Source: Erysipelotrichaceae bacterium
GTDB lineage: Bacteria > Bacillota_I > Bacilli_A > Erysipelotrichales > Erysipelotrichaceae
NCBI GenBank assembly: GCA_021209625.1
Contig: JAJOHZ010000048.1
Location: 1-42,571 of the forward strand
Length of the DNA stretch: 42,571 bases
Reading direction: 5' to 3'
A model generated the notes under the pieces. It saw nothing but the letters and a program-made list of their open reading frames with translations, searched no databases and was not told the origin of the DNA. Positions 17,012 through 24,585 of this stretch are shown here, in pieces (the stretch's first letter is position 1; each line of letters starts with the position of its first letter). The position numbers were made by a program, and so were the translations under genes.

Positions 17012-18010
17012 TTAATCACTAACTTTAACGACGACACGTCCTTTGGTTTCACCATTCAAGATACGAGTGAATACTGCTGGTAAGTCTTCCAGTGTGATTT
17101 CTTCTCCAATGAAACCTTCAAGGTTGTCTGGTTTCATGTCTGACGCCATACGTTGCCACAGTGGTTCGCGAATACTCATTGGGCATTCCACTGAATCAAC
17201 ACCTATTAATGATACGCCTCGAAGAATAAATGGATAGACGGTGGTGTTTAAATGGCTTCCTGCAGTAAGTCCCGTACAGGCCACTGTTCCCCCATATTTC
17301 ATGACACTGAGAAGATAGGCTAACGTATTACCTCCTACAGGATCAATGGCTCCAATAAATCGACCTTTTCCGAGTGGGGTAAACTGAGGTGGGCTTAACT
17401 CTTCACGAGATAAGACTTCTACAGCACCCAATTGTTTTAAATAATCATGTTCTTGGCTTTTTCCTGTGCTTGCAAATACGTTATAACCTTGTTTAGCCAA
17501 CATGGCTACCGCAACACTGCCTACTCCACCACTGGCTCCCGTCACCACGATATCTCCACTCTCAGGAGTAATGCCTTGGTGTTGAAGTTTAAGAACAGAT
17601 AATGCCGCTGTAAAGCCTGCTGTGCCATACGCCATGGCTTCTCTAAGGGTTAATGAGTCAGGACAGTGCACCACCCATTTGGCTGGAACACGAGCATATT
17701 CACTGAAACCTCCAAAATGGGATACTCCAAATCCATAGGAGGTGACAATGACACGATCTCCCTTTTTGAAACGGTCATCACTGGATTCTTCCACAAGTCC
17801 TGAGGCATCAATGCCTGGTACATGGGGATAGGTTCTGACAATTTGTCCATGAGGAATACTGGCTAAACCATCTTTGTAGTTGACACTGGAATAATGGACT
17901 TTAATTAAGACTTCCCCTTGCGGTAAGTCACTTAAGGCGAGAGTTTGTAATCCTGAAGTAAACTGATCATTTTCTTTATTGACTATGAATGCTTTGAATG
18001 GTGTGTTCAT
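17012..18010 (-). CDS. AcuI/YhdH-family NADPH-dependent acryloyl-CoA reductase-like oxidoreductase
   Basis: 332 aa, the family's usual length. It is a zinc-free medium-chain reductase: VHYSSVNYKDGLA and VPGIDASGLVEESSDDRFKKG in the catalytic domain, then the nucleotide-binding TGASGGVGSVAVAMLAKQGY, and FILRGVSLIGVDSV near the C-terminus, the characteristic YhdH/AcuI stretch. Known members reduce acryloyl-CoA to propionyl-CoA with NADPH; the in vivo substrate of Bacillota homologues such as YhfP is unsettled. AAGGAG lies 6 nt before the ATG, and a TATAAT at 18036-18031 is the probable -10. Confidence 0.85.
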   Translation of the reverse strand: MNTPFKAFIVNKENDQFTSGLQTLALSDLPQGEVLIKVHYSSVNYKDGLASIPHGQIVRTYPHVPGIDASGLVEESSDDRFKKGDRVIVTSYGFGVSHFGGFSEYARVPAKWVVHCPDSLTLREAMAYGTAGFTAALSVLKLQHQGITPESGDIVVTGASGGVGSVAVAMLAKQGYNVFASTGKSQEHDYLKQLGAVEVLSREELSPPQFTPLGKGRFIGAIDPVGGNTLAYLLSVMKYGGTVACTGLTAGSHLNTTVYPFILRGVSLIGVDSVECPMSIREPLWQRMASDMKPDNLEGFIGEEITLEDLPAVFTRILNGETKGRVVVKVSD

Positions 18011-18112
18011 ATTGGTCTCCTTATGATTCTATTATACACTGAATGATTTACTTAGGACACGATGTGAATCAAGGATTATTTCAATATGAATGGCTATGTG
18101 CTTAGACTGCAC

Positions 18113-19388
18113 TTAAAAAAAGATAAATTGATTTTTTATGAAGTCAATCGTAGCAGTTTCTACTTCAGCCTGTGTCGCATACGTTTCCCACTCAATTAAG
18201 GCTTGTTTGATGTCATTGATGATGTGATGCGCCTCATCTTTACTCACGCCCATTGTATAAGCAGTATTTAGCAAATCATCTAAAGTGAAATCTTTTCTTT
18301 TCCCATTAATGAGCATTTGATGTGAACTTGTCCATTGTCCAAATGTATTATAAGAGAAAGTGATATCATAGGCTGGTGAAAGACTCCATTCCCCTTTTCT
18401 GTTCATTAAAAACGACGTGTTTTTTACATGATCATCTTGATTTCTTGACATAATATTGAAAACCATTCGACGATAAAATTCCTTTATTTCTGAAGATTTG
18501 AGTTTCATTCTGACCATCACTTTGGCTGCTTCTTCATAACTTAACGTACCAGGTTCGTTGTAGTCACTATGAAGTATTGCACCTAAAGTTTGCATATGCA
18601 GTTTATCCATCTTTCCATCATTTTTCTCAATACGATCAAAGCGTTTTGTCATGAAATGAAAGTACCCATCTTTTTTCAGAAGTTTGGATTCACTCATGGT
18701 GATTTTCGCTGCTTTAGCCATAAGATAATAGGCATACTCAACTCGTGTATGAGAAGATGAATCAACTTGATTTACACCATCCAATTTCATGATCCAATAA
18801 GTATACCCTGGTCCACAATCAACTTGTCCAGATTTAATGAGATTGAGTTTTGGATGATATGCAACAATAACTTTGGCTCGTGCTCCACCAGCAGATGTTC
18901 CAACCTTAATGATTTGTTGGATATCATCTTTGAGATGTTGAGTTACATCCAACTTTTTGAATGAGAATTTGGTTACTAATGTCAACTAATTGGTTGATAT
19001 CAAGTTCTTCTGATTTTTTAAGTGCCTTGTATTTGTCGGGAAAGTATTCAAGTGCACCCATACCTCGCGTTCCTATGTAACATAATCGTTCAATCACATT
19101 TGTTGAATCAGGTGATCGATTTTGAGATATTAACCATGCATTAAGGAGTGCATTCCCATACTTGTCTGGAAGCGAATCTGCAATCATTCCAGGTAATCCT
19201 CCAAACGTTTCTAGTGACAATGATCTAAACTCATAAATTGAATCTGACAATGGCATCATGATAGGTGATAATTGAATCCCACTTTGAGTAAACTGTGAAT
19301 CATACTTGAAGGTGCAATATCCACTTTGCTTATCAATGGCCACTGCTCCAATACGTGTATTCCACAATCTAACTTCCAATGCAATCAT
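18113..19388 (-). pseudogene. hipA: HipA-like kinase, single-base frameshift
   Basis: Two frames together give a HipA of about 424 aa, normal for the family. The first frame carries the N-terminal subdomain and ETFGGLPGMIADSLPDKYGNAL, ending at NQILIQ; the second resumes with KKLDVTQHLKDD, then GTSAGGARAKVIVAYH, the catalytic stretch NQDDHVKNTSFLMN and SPAYDITFSYN. The switch is at the A5 run (plus strand 18954-18958); six As would join the frames. Known HipA phosphorylates glutamyl-tRNA synthetase and causes growth arrest. All kinase residues are intact. It starts with ATGA overlap on the upstream HTH gene. Loss of the toxin or a homopolymer error are both possible. Confidence 0.85.
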
Positions 19389-19723
19389 TTTTCATCCCCC
19401 CATTTCCATTCGTTTGATTTTTGCTTGCTCTTTCTTACTCTCTCTTTGTTTCTTCCATGTTCTAAAGCGTCATAAGGATTTAAAGCTGATTCAGTTACAA
19501 GCAAATCAAGATTACTGATGATTTCCAAAGCTTTCATTACGGGTATCAAAGACTTGAGAGACAGATTAGATCCATTTTCAAAATCTGAAATGGATCGAGG
19601 TGATAAACCAGAACGTTGAGATAATTCATACTGAGTTAAGTTCATTGAAATTCTCTTGTCTTTTATTCGTTTTCCAATTTCTTTAATGATTTCTTCTGTT
19701 GATTCTAACCCTCTGATTTTCAT
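19385..19723 (-). CDS. hipB: HipB-like XRE-family antitoxin/repressor
   Basis: 112 aa with one helix-turn-helix of the XRE type: RISMNLTQYELSQRSGLSPRS, then ISDFENGSNLSLKSLIPVMKAL. A basic C-terminal tail follows (HGRNKERVRKSKQKS). Its stop overlaps the HipA start, so the pair is translationally coupled as in hipBA modules. HipB proteins neutralise HipA and repress their own promoter. AGGAGG lies 6 nt before the ATG. Confidence 0.8.
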   Translation of the reverse strand: MKIRGLESTEEIIKEIGKRIKDKRISMNLTQYELSQRSGLSPRSISDFENGSNLSLKSLIPVMKALEIISNLDLLVTESALNPYDALEHGRNKERVRKSKQKSNEWKWGDEK

Positions 19724-19743
19724 AACAACCTCCTTTTGATTTT

Positions 19744-19829
19744 ATTATACAATAATTTCTTTATTTGGCAATATAATTCATTTTATAACCAATATTATAG
19801 TTTATTATGTATTTAAGTTCATTTTATAA
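19744..19829 (-). promoter_or_regulatory. hipBA promoter with 12-bp direct repeats
   Basis: Minus strand TTGCCA (19771-19766), 16 bp, TATAAT (19749-19744). Just upstream are two exact copies of TTCATTTTATAA (plus strand 19777-19788 and 19818-19829), 41 bp apart, about four helical turns. They are candidate HipB operators. Confidence 0.5.
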
Positions 19830-19924
19830 TGTATTATAATGGTTGTTTTATATATCAAACATTATTAGAATTATTTAATCTTTACTAAAATGATCAGAAA
19901 TCTGTTGGATTAGGTGTAAATGAA

Positions 19925-19974
19925 TTGCAGTTTTAAATAAACTCTGTTAAATTAATTAAGTATCTTAATTAATT
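19925..19974 (+). promoter_or_regulatory. Promoter and 11-bp palindromic operator of the cobalamin-protein operon
   Basis: TTGCAG (19925-19930), 17 bp, TAAATT (19948-19953). A perfect inverted repeat with arms AATTAATTAAG / CTTAATTAATT and a 3-bp spacer (19950-19974) covers the -10 and start region and abuts the GGAGG site. No DNA-binding protein is encoded in the operon, so the regulator acts in trans. Confidence 0.6.
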
Positions 19975-19983
19975 GGAGGAACC

Positions 19984-20622
19984 ATGCACCCAAATATTGA
20001 ACACTTTATAAAAGCATTAAATGAACTGGATAAAGAAACCTGTGTGTCTATCGTGGACACATGGATGAAAGAAGGCACGAGTGTGACAACACTGTATGAA
20101 GATGTCTTTGTTAAGGCATTGTCACTGCTTAGTGATGTGGAAGAAGATCCTACACATAAGATTTGGTTTGAACACACGCAATCTTCAATCATCCGTACCT
20201 TGATTGAAATGATTCATCCTTATGTGCTTTCACAGCGTAAATCAACACTCAATTTAAAAGCAGCAGTAATCTGCCCTGATCAAGAACAACACGAACTTGG
20301 TGCACGCATGATCAATGATTATCTTGTATTGAATGGTCTTACCTCTTTCTTTGTGGGAAGAGACACCCCACGAAAAGAATTTGTGGACATGATTCAAACT
20401 TTAGGTTTGGATGTTGTGGCCATTTCAGTGACAAATTACTATCACTTGTCTGAAGTGAAGAAAACCATTGACTTAATTAATGCAAATGTAAATGATGTCA
20501 CACTATTGCTTGGTGGACGTGCCATTCTCAATAATCCTGGACATTTCAAAGACATCCCTAATGTTGTGGAACTCACTTCCTCACATGCCTTGTTTCAATG
20601 GATAGAAGGACAAACCGTATGA
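19984..20622 (+). CDS. Stand-alone cobalamin-binding sensor domain protein
   Basis: 212 aa. Residues 1-90 look like the helical cap (B12-binding_2): TLYEDVFVKALSLL, then IWFEHTQSSIIRTLIEM. Residues 92-205 are a Rossmann-type B12-binding domain with EQHELGARMINDYL, the Glu-x-His-x-x-Gly version of the histidine-ligating motif seen in CarH/LitR-type sensors, then GLDVVAISVTNYYHL and LLLGGRAILNNP. No helix-turn-helix and no enzyme domain is present, so it resembles free-standing B12/SCHIC proteins such as AerR. The photoreceptor motif Wx9EH appears incomplete: EH is present but the Trp position aligns with Glu. The next gene overlaps by ATGA, so it is coupled to an ABC transporter. Cobalamin binding is inferred. 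Confidence 0.78.
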   Translation: MHPNIEHFIKALNELDKETCVSIVDTWMKEGTSVTTLYEDVFVKALSLLSDVEEDPTHKIWFEHTQSSIIRTLIEMIHPYVLSQRKSTLNLKAAVICPDQEQHELGARMINDYLVLNGLTSFFVGRDTPRKEFVDMIQTLGLDVVAISVTNYYHLSEVKKTIDLINANVNDVTLLLGGRAILNNPGHFKDIPNVVELTSSHALFQWIEGQTV

Positions 20623-21764
20623 ATTTTCCATTCAGTGTCGCAAAACGATTTCTAACTCACAATAAAGGTCAAAGTTTACTTATTATTCTAGGCATTGCGA
20701 TTGGGGTGTCTGTGCAAATCTTCATTGGTTTGCTTATTTCTGGCTTACAAGATGATCTCATTAATACCACCGTGGGAAGTGCCCCACATATCACCATCTC
20801 CTCCATAGAACAAAATCAAACCTTTGATTTAACGTCCTCTATGATGAATTCTTACACATCCAATGAAGAGTTGAAGTACGTTGCTTTATTGGCAGATGGA
20901 TCAGGTTTTATGCTCAAGGATGATGAGAATGCCTCCATTCTATTAAGAGGGGGTGGTCAAGATGCCTTTGATTTATACCAACTGCCTTCACGCTTGGTTG
21001 AAGGAAAACTTCCAGTTACACTTAATGAAATTGTGGTGGGTTCTGTTTTAGCTGATAACCTAAATCTAACCATGAATGAATCAGTCGACATTCAAAGTGT
21101 TTCTAACTCAACACAAACCTTTAAAGTGGTTGGGATTGTTGATTTAGGAGTCGCCTCTTTGAATGAGCGATGGGCTTTTACCACACTGCAAAGTGCTCAA
21201 GACTTCTTTAATTATGAGGATGCATTGACGTCCATTGAGTTTCAAGTTAATGATGTTTTCTTAGCTGATGAGATTGCTTCATCACTGCTTCTTACCTCTG
21301 ATTTAAAAATCTCAAATTGGAAAGAAAGCAATGCTCAACTGCTCAGCGGACTGAATGGACAAAGTGTGTCCAGTATTATGATTCAAGTGTTTGTGTTGGT
21401 AGCAGTTATTCTAGGAATCACTTCTGTCCTAGCTATCACGGTTCTACAAAAATCTCGTCAAATCGGTATTCTCAAAGCCATGGGAATCCAAGATAGTCAA
21501 GCCAGTTTGATTTTTCTATTCCAAGGATTATTGCTTGGTGTGATTGGCTCACTACTCGGGATTGGCTTAGGTATTGGATTAATCCTAGCCTTCACCACTT
21601 TTGCTACCAATCCTGATGGTAGTGCCTTGATTCCAATTCAATATGATTTACGTTTCATTAGTTTCTCTGCTTTGATTGCGATTGGTTCTGCCTTATTGGC
21701 TTCCTTGGTTCCTGCTCGCAAATCTAGTCAACTAAGTCCAATTGAGGTGATTCGCAATGGGTAA
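20619..21764 (+). CDS. LolC/MacB-type ABC transporter permease
   Basis: 381 aa from the ATG overlapping the previous stop (ATGA), preceded by AGAAGG; the ORF-track start at 20598 is too early. One N-terminal membrane helix (LLIILGIAIGVSVQIFIGLL), a large extracytoplasmic domain of about 210 residues, then three helices near the C-terminus ending in SLVPARKSSQLSPIEVIRNG. This is the MacB/FtsX architecture (FtsX plus MacB_PCD domains). Such permeases are mechanotransmitters for lipoprotein sorting, peptide or antibiotic export, or hydrolase activation, not classical importers. It pairs with the ATPase that overlaps its 3' end by 8 bp. Confidence 0.85.
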   Translation: MNFPFSVAKRFLTHNKGQSLLIILGIAIGVSVQIFIGLLISGLQDDLINTTVGSAPHITISSIEQNQTFDLTSSMMNSYTSNEELKYVALLADGSGFMLKDDENASILLRGGGQDAFDLYQLPSRLVEGKLPVTLNEIVVGSVLADNLNLTMNESVDIQSVSNSTQTFKVVGIVDLGVASLNERWAFTTLQSAQDFFNYEDALTSIEFQVNDVFLADEIASSLLLTSDLKISNWKESNAQLLSGLNGQSVSSIMIQVFVLVAVILGITSVLAITVLQKSRQIGILKAMGIQDSQASLIFLFQGLLLGVIGSLLGIGLGIGLILAFTTFATNPDGSALIPIQYDLRFISFSALIAIGSALLASLVPARKSSQLSPIEVIRNG

Positions 21765-22449
21765 CATTTTACAACTCGCTAATGTATCAAAAGTCTATGG
21801 AACAAAGATTAAAACACAAGTTCTAAATGAGTTTAACTTAGAAATAGAAGAAGGTTCATTCAACAGCATCATAGGACAATCTGGCAGTGGTAAGAGCACC
21901 TTACTCAACATCATTGGTACATTGGATGTGCCTACCCAAGGTGAGGTGATCATCAATGGAATTTCAACACAGAAACTCACTAAGAAGCAACTGGCCACCC
22001 TTAGAAATCAAACGTTAGGATTCATCTTCCAATTTCATTACTTGCTTCCAGAGTTTACGGTATTGGAAAACATCCTCATGCCTTATCGTATGCAAAATAA
22101 GAAAGTAACTCCTGAGGTGATGGAGCGTGCATTGCATCTAATTGATGTGGTTGGACTAAGCAAAGTCAAAAACAATCTTGCGACCAATTTATCTGGTGGT
22201 CAACAACAACGGACTGCCATTGCTCGAGCCTTAATGAATCAACCAAAAATCATTCTAGCGGATGAGCCAACGGGTAATTTAGACTCGGATACCACCGATC
22301 AAATCTACGATTTAATGCGTTCCATTAACCAAAGCATGAATACCACCTTTCTTATCATTACTCATGACCAAAGTGTGGCAGAGAGAACCGATCGCATTAT
22401 TGAAATCAAAGATGGAAAAATCATTTTAGATGTACAAAAGAAACCATGA
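21757..22449 (+). CDS. LolD/MacB-type ABC transporter ATPase
   Basis: 230 aa, the standard length. Walker A GQSGSGKSTLLN, Q-loop FIFQFHYLLPEFT, signature LSGGQQQRTAIARAL, Walker B ILADEPTGNLD, H-loop ITHD. The LPEFTVLENILMP stretch is typical of the LolD/MacB/FtsE group. It energises the permease encoded immediately upstream, with an 8-bp overlap between the two genes. Last gene of the cobalamin-protein operon, since a terminator follows directly. Confidence 0.9.
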   Translation: MGNILQLANVSKVYGTKIKTQVLNEFNLEIEEGSFNSIIGQSGSGKSTLLNIIGTLDVPTQGEVIINGISTQKLTKKQLATLRNQTLGFIFQFHYLLPEFTVLENILMPYRMQNKKVTPEVMERALHLIDVVGLSKVKNNLATNLSGGQQQRTAIARALMNQPKIILADEPTGNLDSDTTDQIYDLMRSINQSMNTTFLIITHDQSVAERTDRIIEIKDGKIILDVQKKP

Positions 22450-22462
22450 TGGTTTCTTTTTA
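22436..22462 (+). terminator. Terminator of the cobalamin-protein/ABC operon
   Basis: 10-bp stem AAAAGAAACC / GGTTTCTTTT, loop ATGAT, T tail. The ATPase stop codon is in the loop. Confidence 0.85.
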
Positions 22463-22492
22463 AGTGTGATTATGTTGTGTCTTTAATAAATT

Positions 22493-22501
22493 TGATAGAA
22501 T
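22493..22501 (+). promoter_or_regulatory. Extended -10 promoter of the FAD/NTF2/SDR cassette
   Basis: TGA-TAGAAT (22493-22501), 24 bp before the start codon, after the terminator. A -35 is not clear. It indicates that the cassette is transcribed separately from the ABC operon. Confidence 0.45.
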
Positions 22502-22525
22502 AGAAGAAAGTGAAAGAGATAGCCT

Positions 22526-24138
22526 ATGAACCCTAAACAAACAGAGGTGGTTGTGGTTGGAGCCGGTATGGCCGGGTTAACCGCAGCAGCGTATTTATGT
22601 CTAAATCATCAAGTCGTCTTAATCGAAAAGGATGCTGCCATTGGAGGACTTTTAGGATCATTCAATGTGGATGGTCACTTGTTGGATAAAGGAGCTCGGG
22701 GCATTATTGACTCAGGGATTATTTTCCCTATGCTTAAACAGCTTAACCTTCATGTGGATTTTGTGGAAAATCCCATTAAGATGATCTTAAAAGATCAACA
22801 GGTTGATTTGATCTCTCCAAAGGATCTAGATGCGTATGGTGCAATGCTTGTGCATCATTTCCCACAGGAAGAAGCCAACATTCAACTCATTCTGAAGGAT
22901 ATTAAGAAAGTCATGGGTTACATGGATGTGTTGTATGGGATTGAAAATCCATTATTCATTCCTCAACCTTACTCAATGGAGTACTTAACCAAGACCTTGT
23001 TACCGTGGATGATCAAGTTTGTTCCCAACATGGCTAAAGCCATGAAGATGCTTGATCCTGTGGATGATCATTTACGAAAATACACATCCAATGAATCTTT
23101 AATCAGCATGATCATGCAACACTTCTTTGAGAAAACCCCTGCATTCTTTGGGTTGTCTTATTTCACCTTATACATGCAGTATCATTATCCTAAAGGTGGT
23201 ACCCAAGCCATGGTGGATGTGTTGGTGAACCACATTAAAGCTCATGGTGGAGAGTTCTATACTTCGACAGAAGTGAGTGAACTTGATGTTCATCAAAAAA
23301 AGATTGAAACTAAACAAGTTCTGACTTTCACCTATGAACAATGTGTGTGGGCAGCTGATACCACTTTCTTATACACCCATCTTAAAGGCATTGAGCATTT
23401 ACCTTCCAACACTCAAGCCAAAATCAAAACAAAACAAAGCTTGTTTAAAGATAAGAAAGGAGCAGATTCCATTCTTTCCTTGTACCTAATCTTAAACACT
23501 CCAGCTGAAACCTTTAAAGAAGCTTATGGCCCACATAGCTTTACAACCCCAAAACTTCAAGGATTAAGTCATCTTCCTTTATCGCTTATTCAAGATGAAC
23601 ACCATGCTTTCATTAAAGATAAAGATCAACTCTTTGAATACATCACTCAAGTACTGGAATACAACACCTTTGAAGTGTCTATTCCTTCGCTTAGAGATGC
23701 ATCCTATCTCCTGAAGGTGAAACCACGCTCATCATCTCCACCCTCTTTGATTATCACTTAACTAAGTTCATTGCGGATTGTGGTTGGTATGAAGACTTTA
23801 AATCACATATCACTCATGTGATCACCACCATCTTCACAAGAGAAGGATTCGTTCAAACTCAGCACATCAAAAAGAGCATTGTGGCTTCCCCACTCACCAT
23901 TGTGGGTCGCACCAACAACCATGAAGGTTCAGTCACAGGTTGGTCCTTCTCCAACAAGCCTTTCCCTGCCATCTTTAAGTTTCTTAAAGTCAGTCAAGCG
24001 GTTAAGACACCGTTACCTCATGTTACGCAAGCAGGTCAATGGACGTTTAATCCAGCAGGAGTACCCGTTGCGGTACTAACAGGCAAATTAGCTGCAGATG
24101 AAGTTGAAAACAAATTCAAGAAAGGAAAGAAAACATGA
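22526..24138 (+). pseudogene. Phytoene-desaturase-like FAD oxidoreductase, frameshifted
   Basis: Two frames form one COG1233-type flavoprotein of about 537 aa. The N-terminus has the dinucleotide-binding fold EVVVVGAGMAGLTAAAYLCL and IEKDAAIGGLLGSF, with YHYPKGGTQAMVDVLV in the middle. The first frame fails at DASY (23702-23707); the other frame continues SPEGETTLIISTLFDYHL and ends in QAGQWTFNPAGVPVAVLTGK, the expected C-terminal FAD-binding stretch. One extra T in tcctatct would join them. The 3' end overlaps the NTF2-like gene (ATGA), showing that the downstream part is the true end of this gene. Relatives desaturate or isomerise polyenes such as carotenoids; no phytoene synthase is near, so the substrate is open. 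Confidence 0.83.
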
Positions 24139-24581
24139 CTACCCCCAACTTACCTTTAACTGTCACATTGGTGGAGGATCTTTGGTCTAAAACTTATAAT
24201 ACCAATGGGCTTCCTGATTGGTCTCATATCTTTCCTTATTATCATCAAGACATTGTGTTTCAAGATTCCATTCAAAAGATTGAAGGGTTTCACGATTTTG
24301 AAGCCATGTGTCAGCGTTTAACCAAACGCTGTCAATCCTTACACATGCAACTGTCTAATGTGAATCAAAAAGACAATGTGATCAGTATGGAATGGATCAT
24401 GACGATGTCATTTAAGAAATCTCCCACCACTCCGCTTTATGGAAGCACTTACCTCACACTTAATGATGAAGGTATGATCATTAAACAACGTGACTATTAT
24501 GATTTATGGGGAGATATCTTTAATTATGTTCCTCATTGGAACAAACTTTATCGTAAAATCATGAAGAAATACTTTGGGTAA
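24135..24581 (+). CDS. NTF2/SnoaL-like protein
   Basis: 148 aa in one NTF2-like cone fold: DWSHIFPYYHQDIVFQDSIQKIEG at the start, ISMEWIMTMSF, then YGSTYLTLNDEGMIIKQRDYYD and a C-terminal basic helix (LYRKIMKKYFG). The pattern VFQDSIQKIEG plus QRDYYDLWGDIF, in place of the common RDYWD, resembles the NTF2-family proteins found with FAD oxidoreductases and SDRs in light- or oxidative-stress-responsive gene clusters of Proteobacteria. Its biochemical role is unknown. It overlaps both neighbours and has an AAAGGAAAG site. Confidence 0.7.
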   Translation: MTTPNLPLTVTLVEDLWSKTYNTNGLPDWSHIFPYYHQDIVFQDSIQKIEGFHDFEAMCQRLTKRCQSLHMQLSNVNQKDNVISMEWIMTMSFKKSPTTPLYGSTYLTLNDEGMIIKQRDYYDLWGDIFNYVPHWNKLYRKIMKKYFG

Positions 24582-24585
24582 GCCC

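Noticed and set aside
19724-19983. Cobalamin riboswitch upstream of the B12-binding protein gene
   Set aside because: The predicted start site leaves only about 25 nt before the ATG, and no B12-box-like sequence was seen. The palindrome indicates protein-based control.
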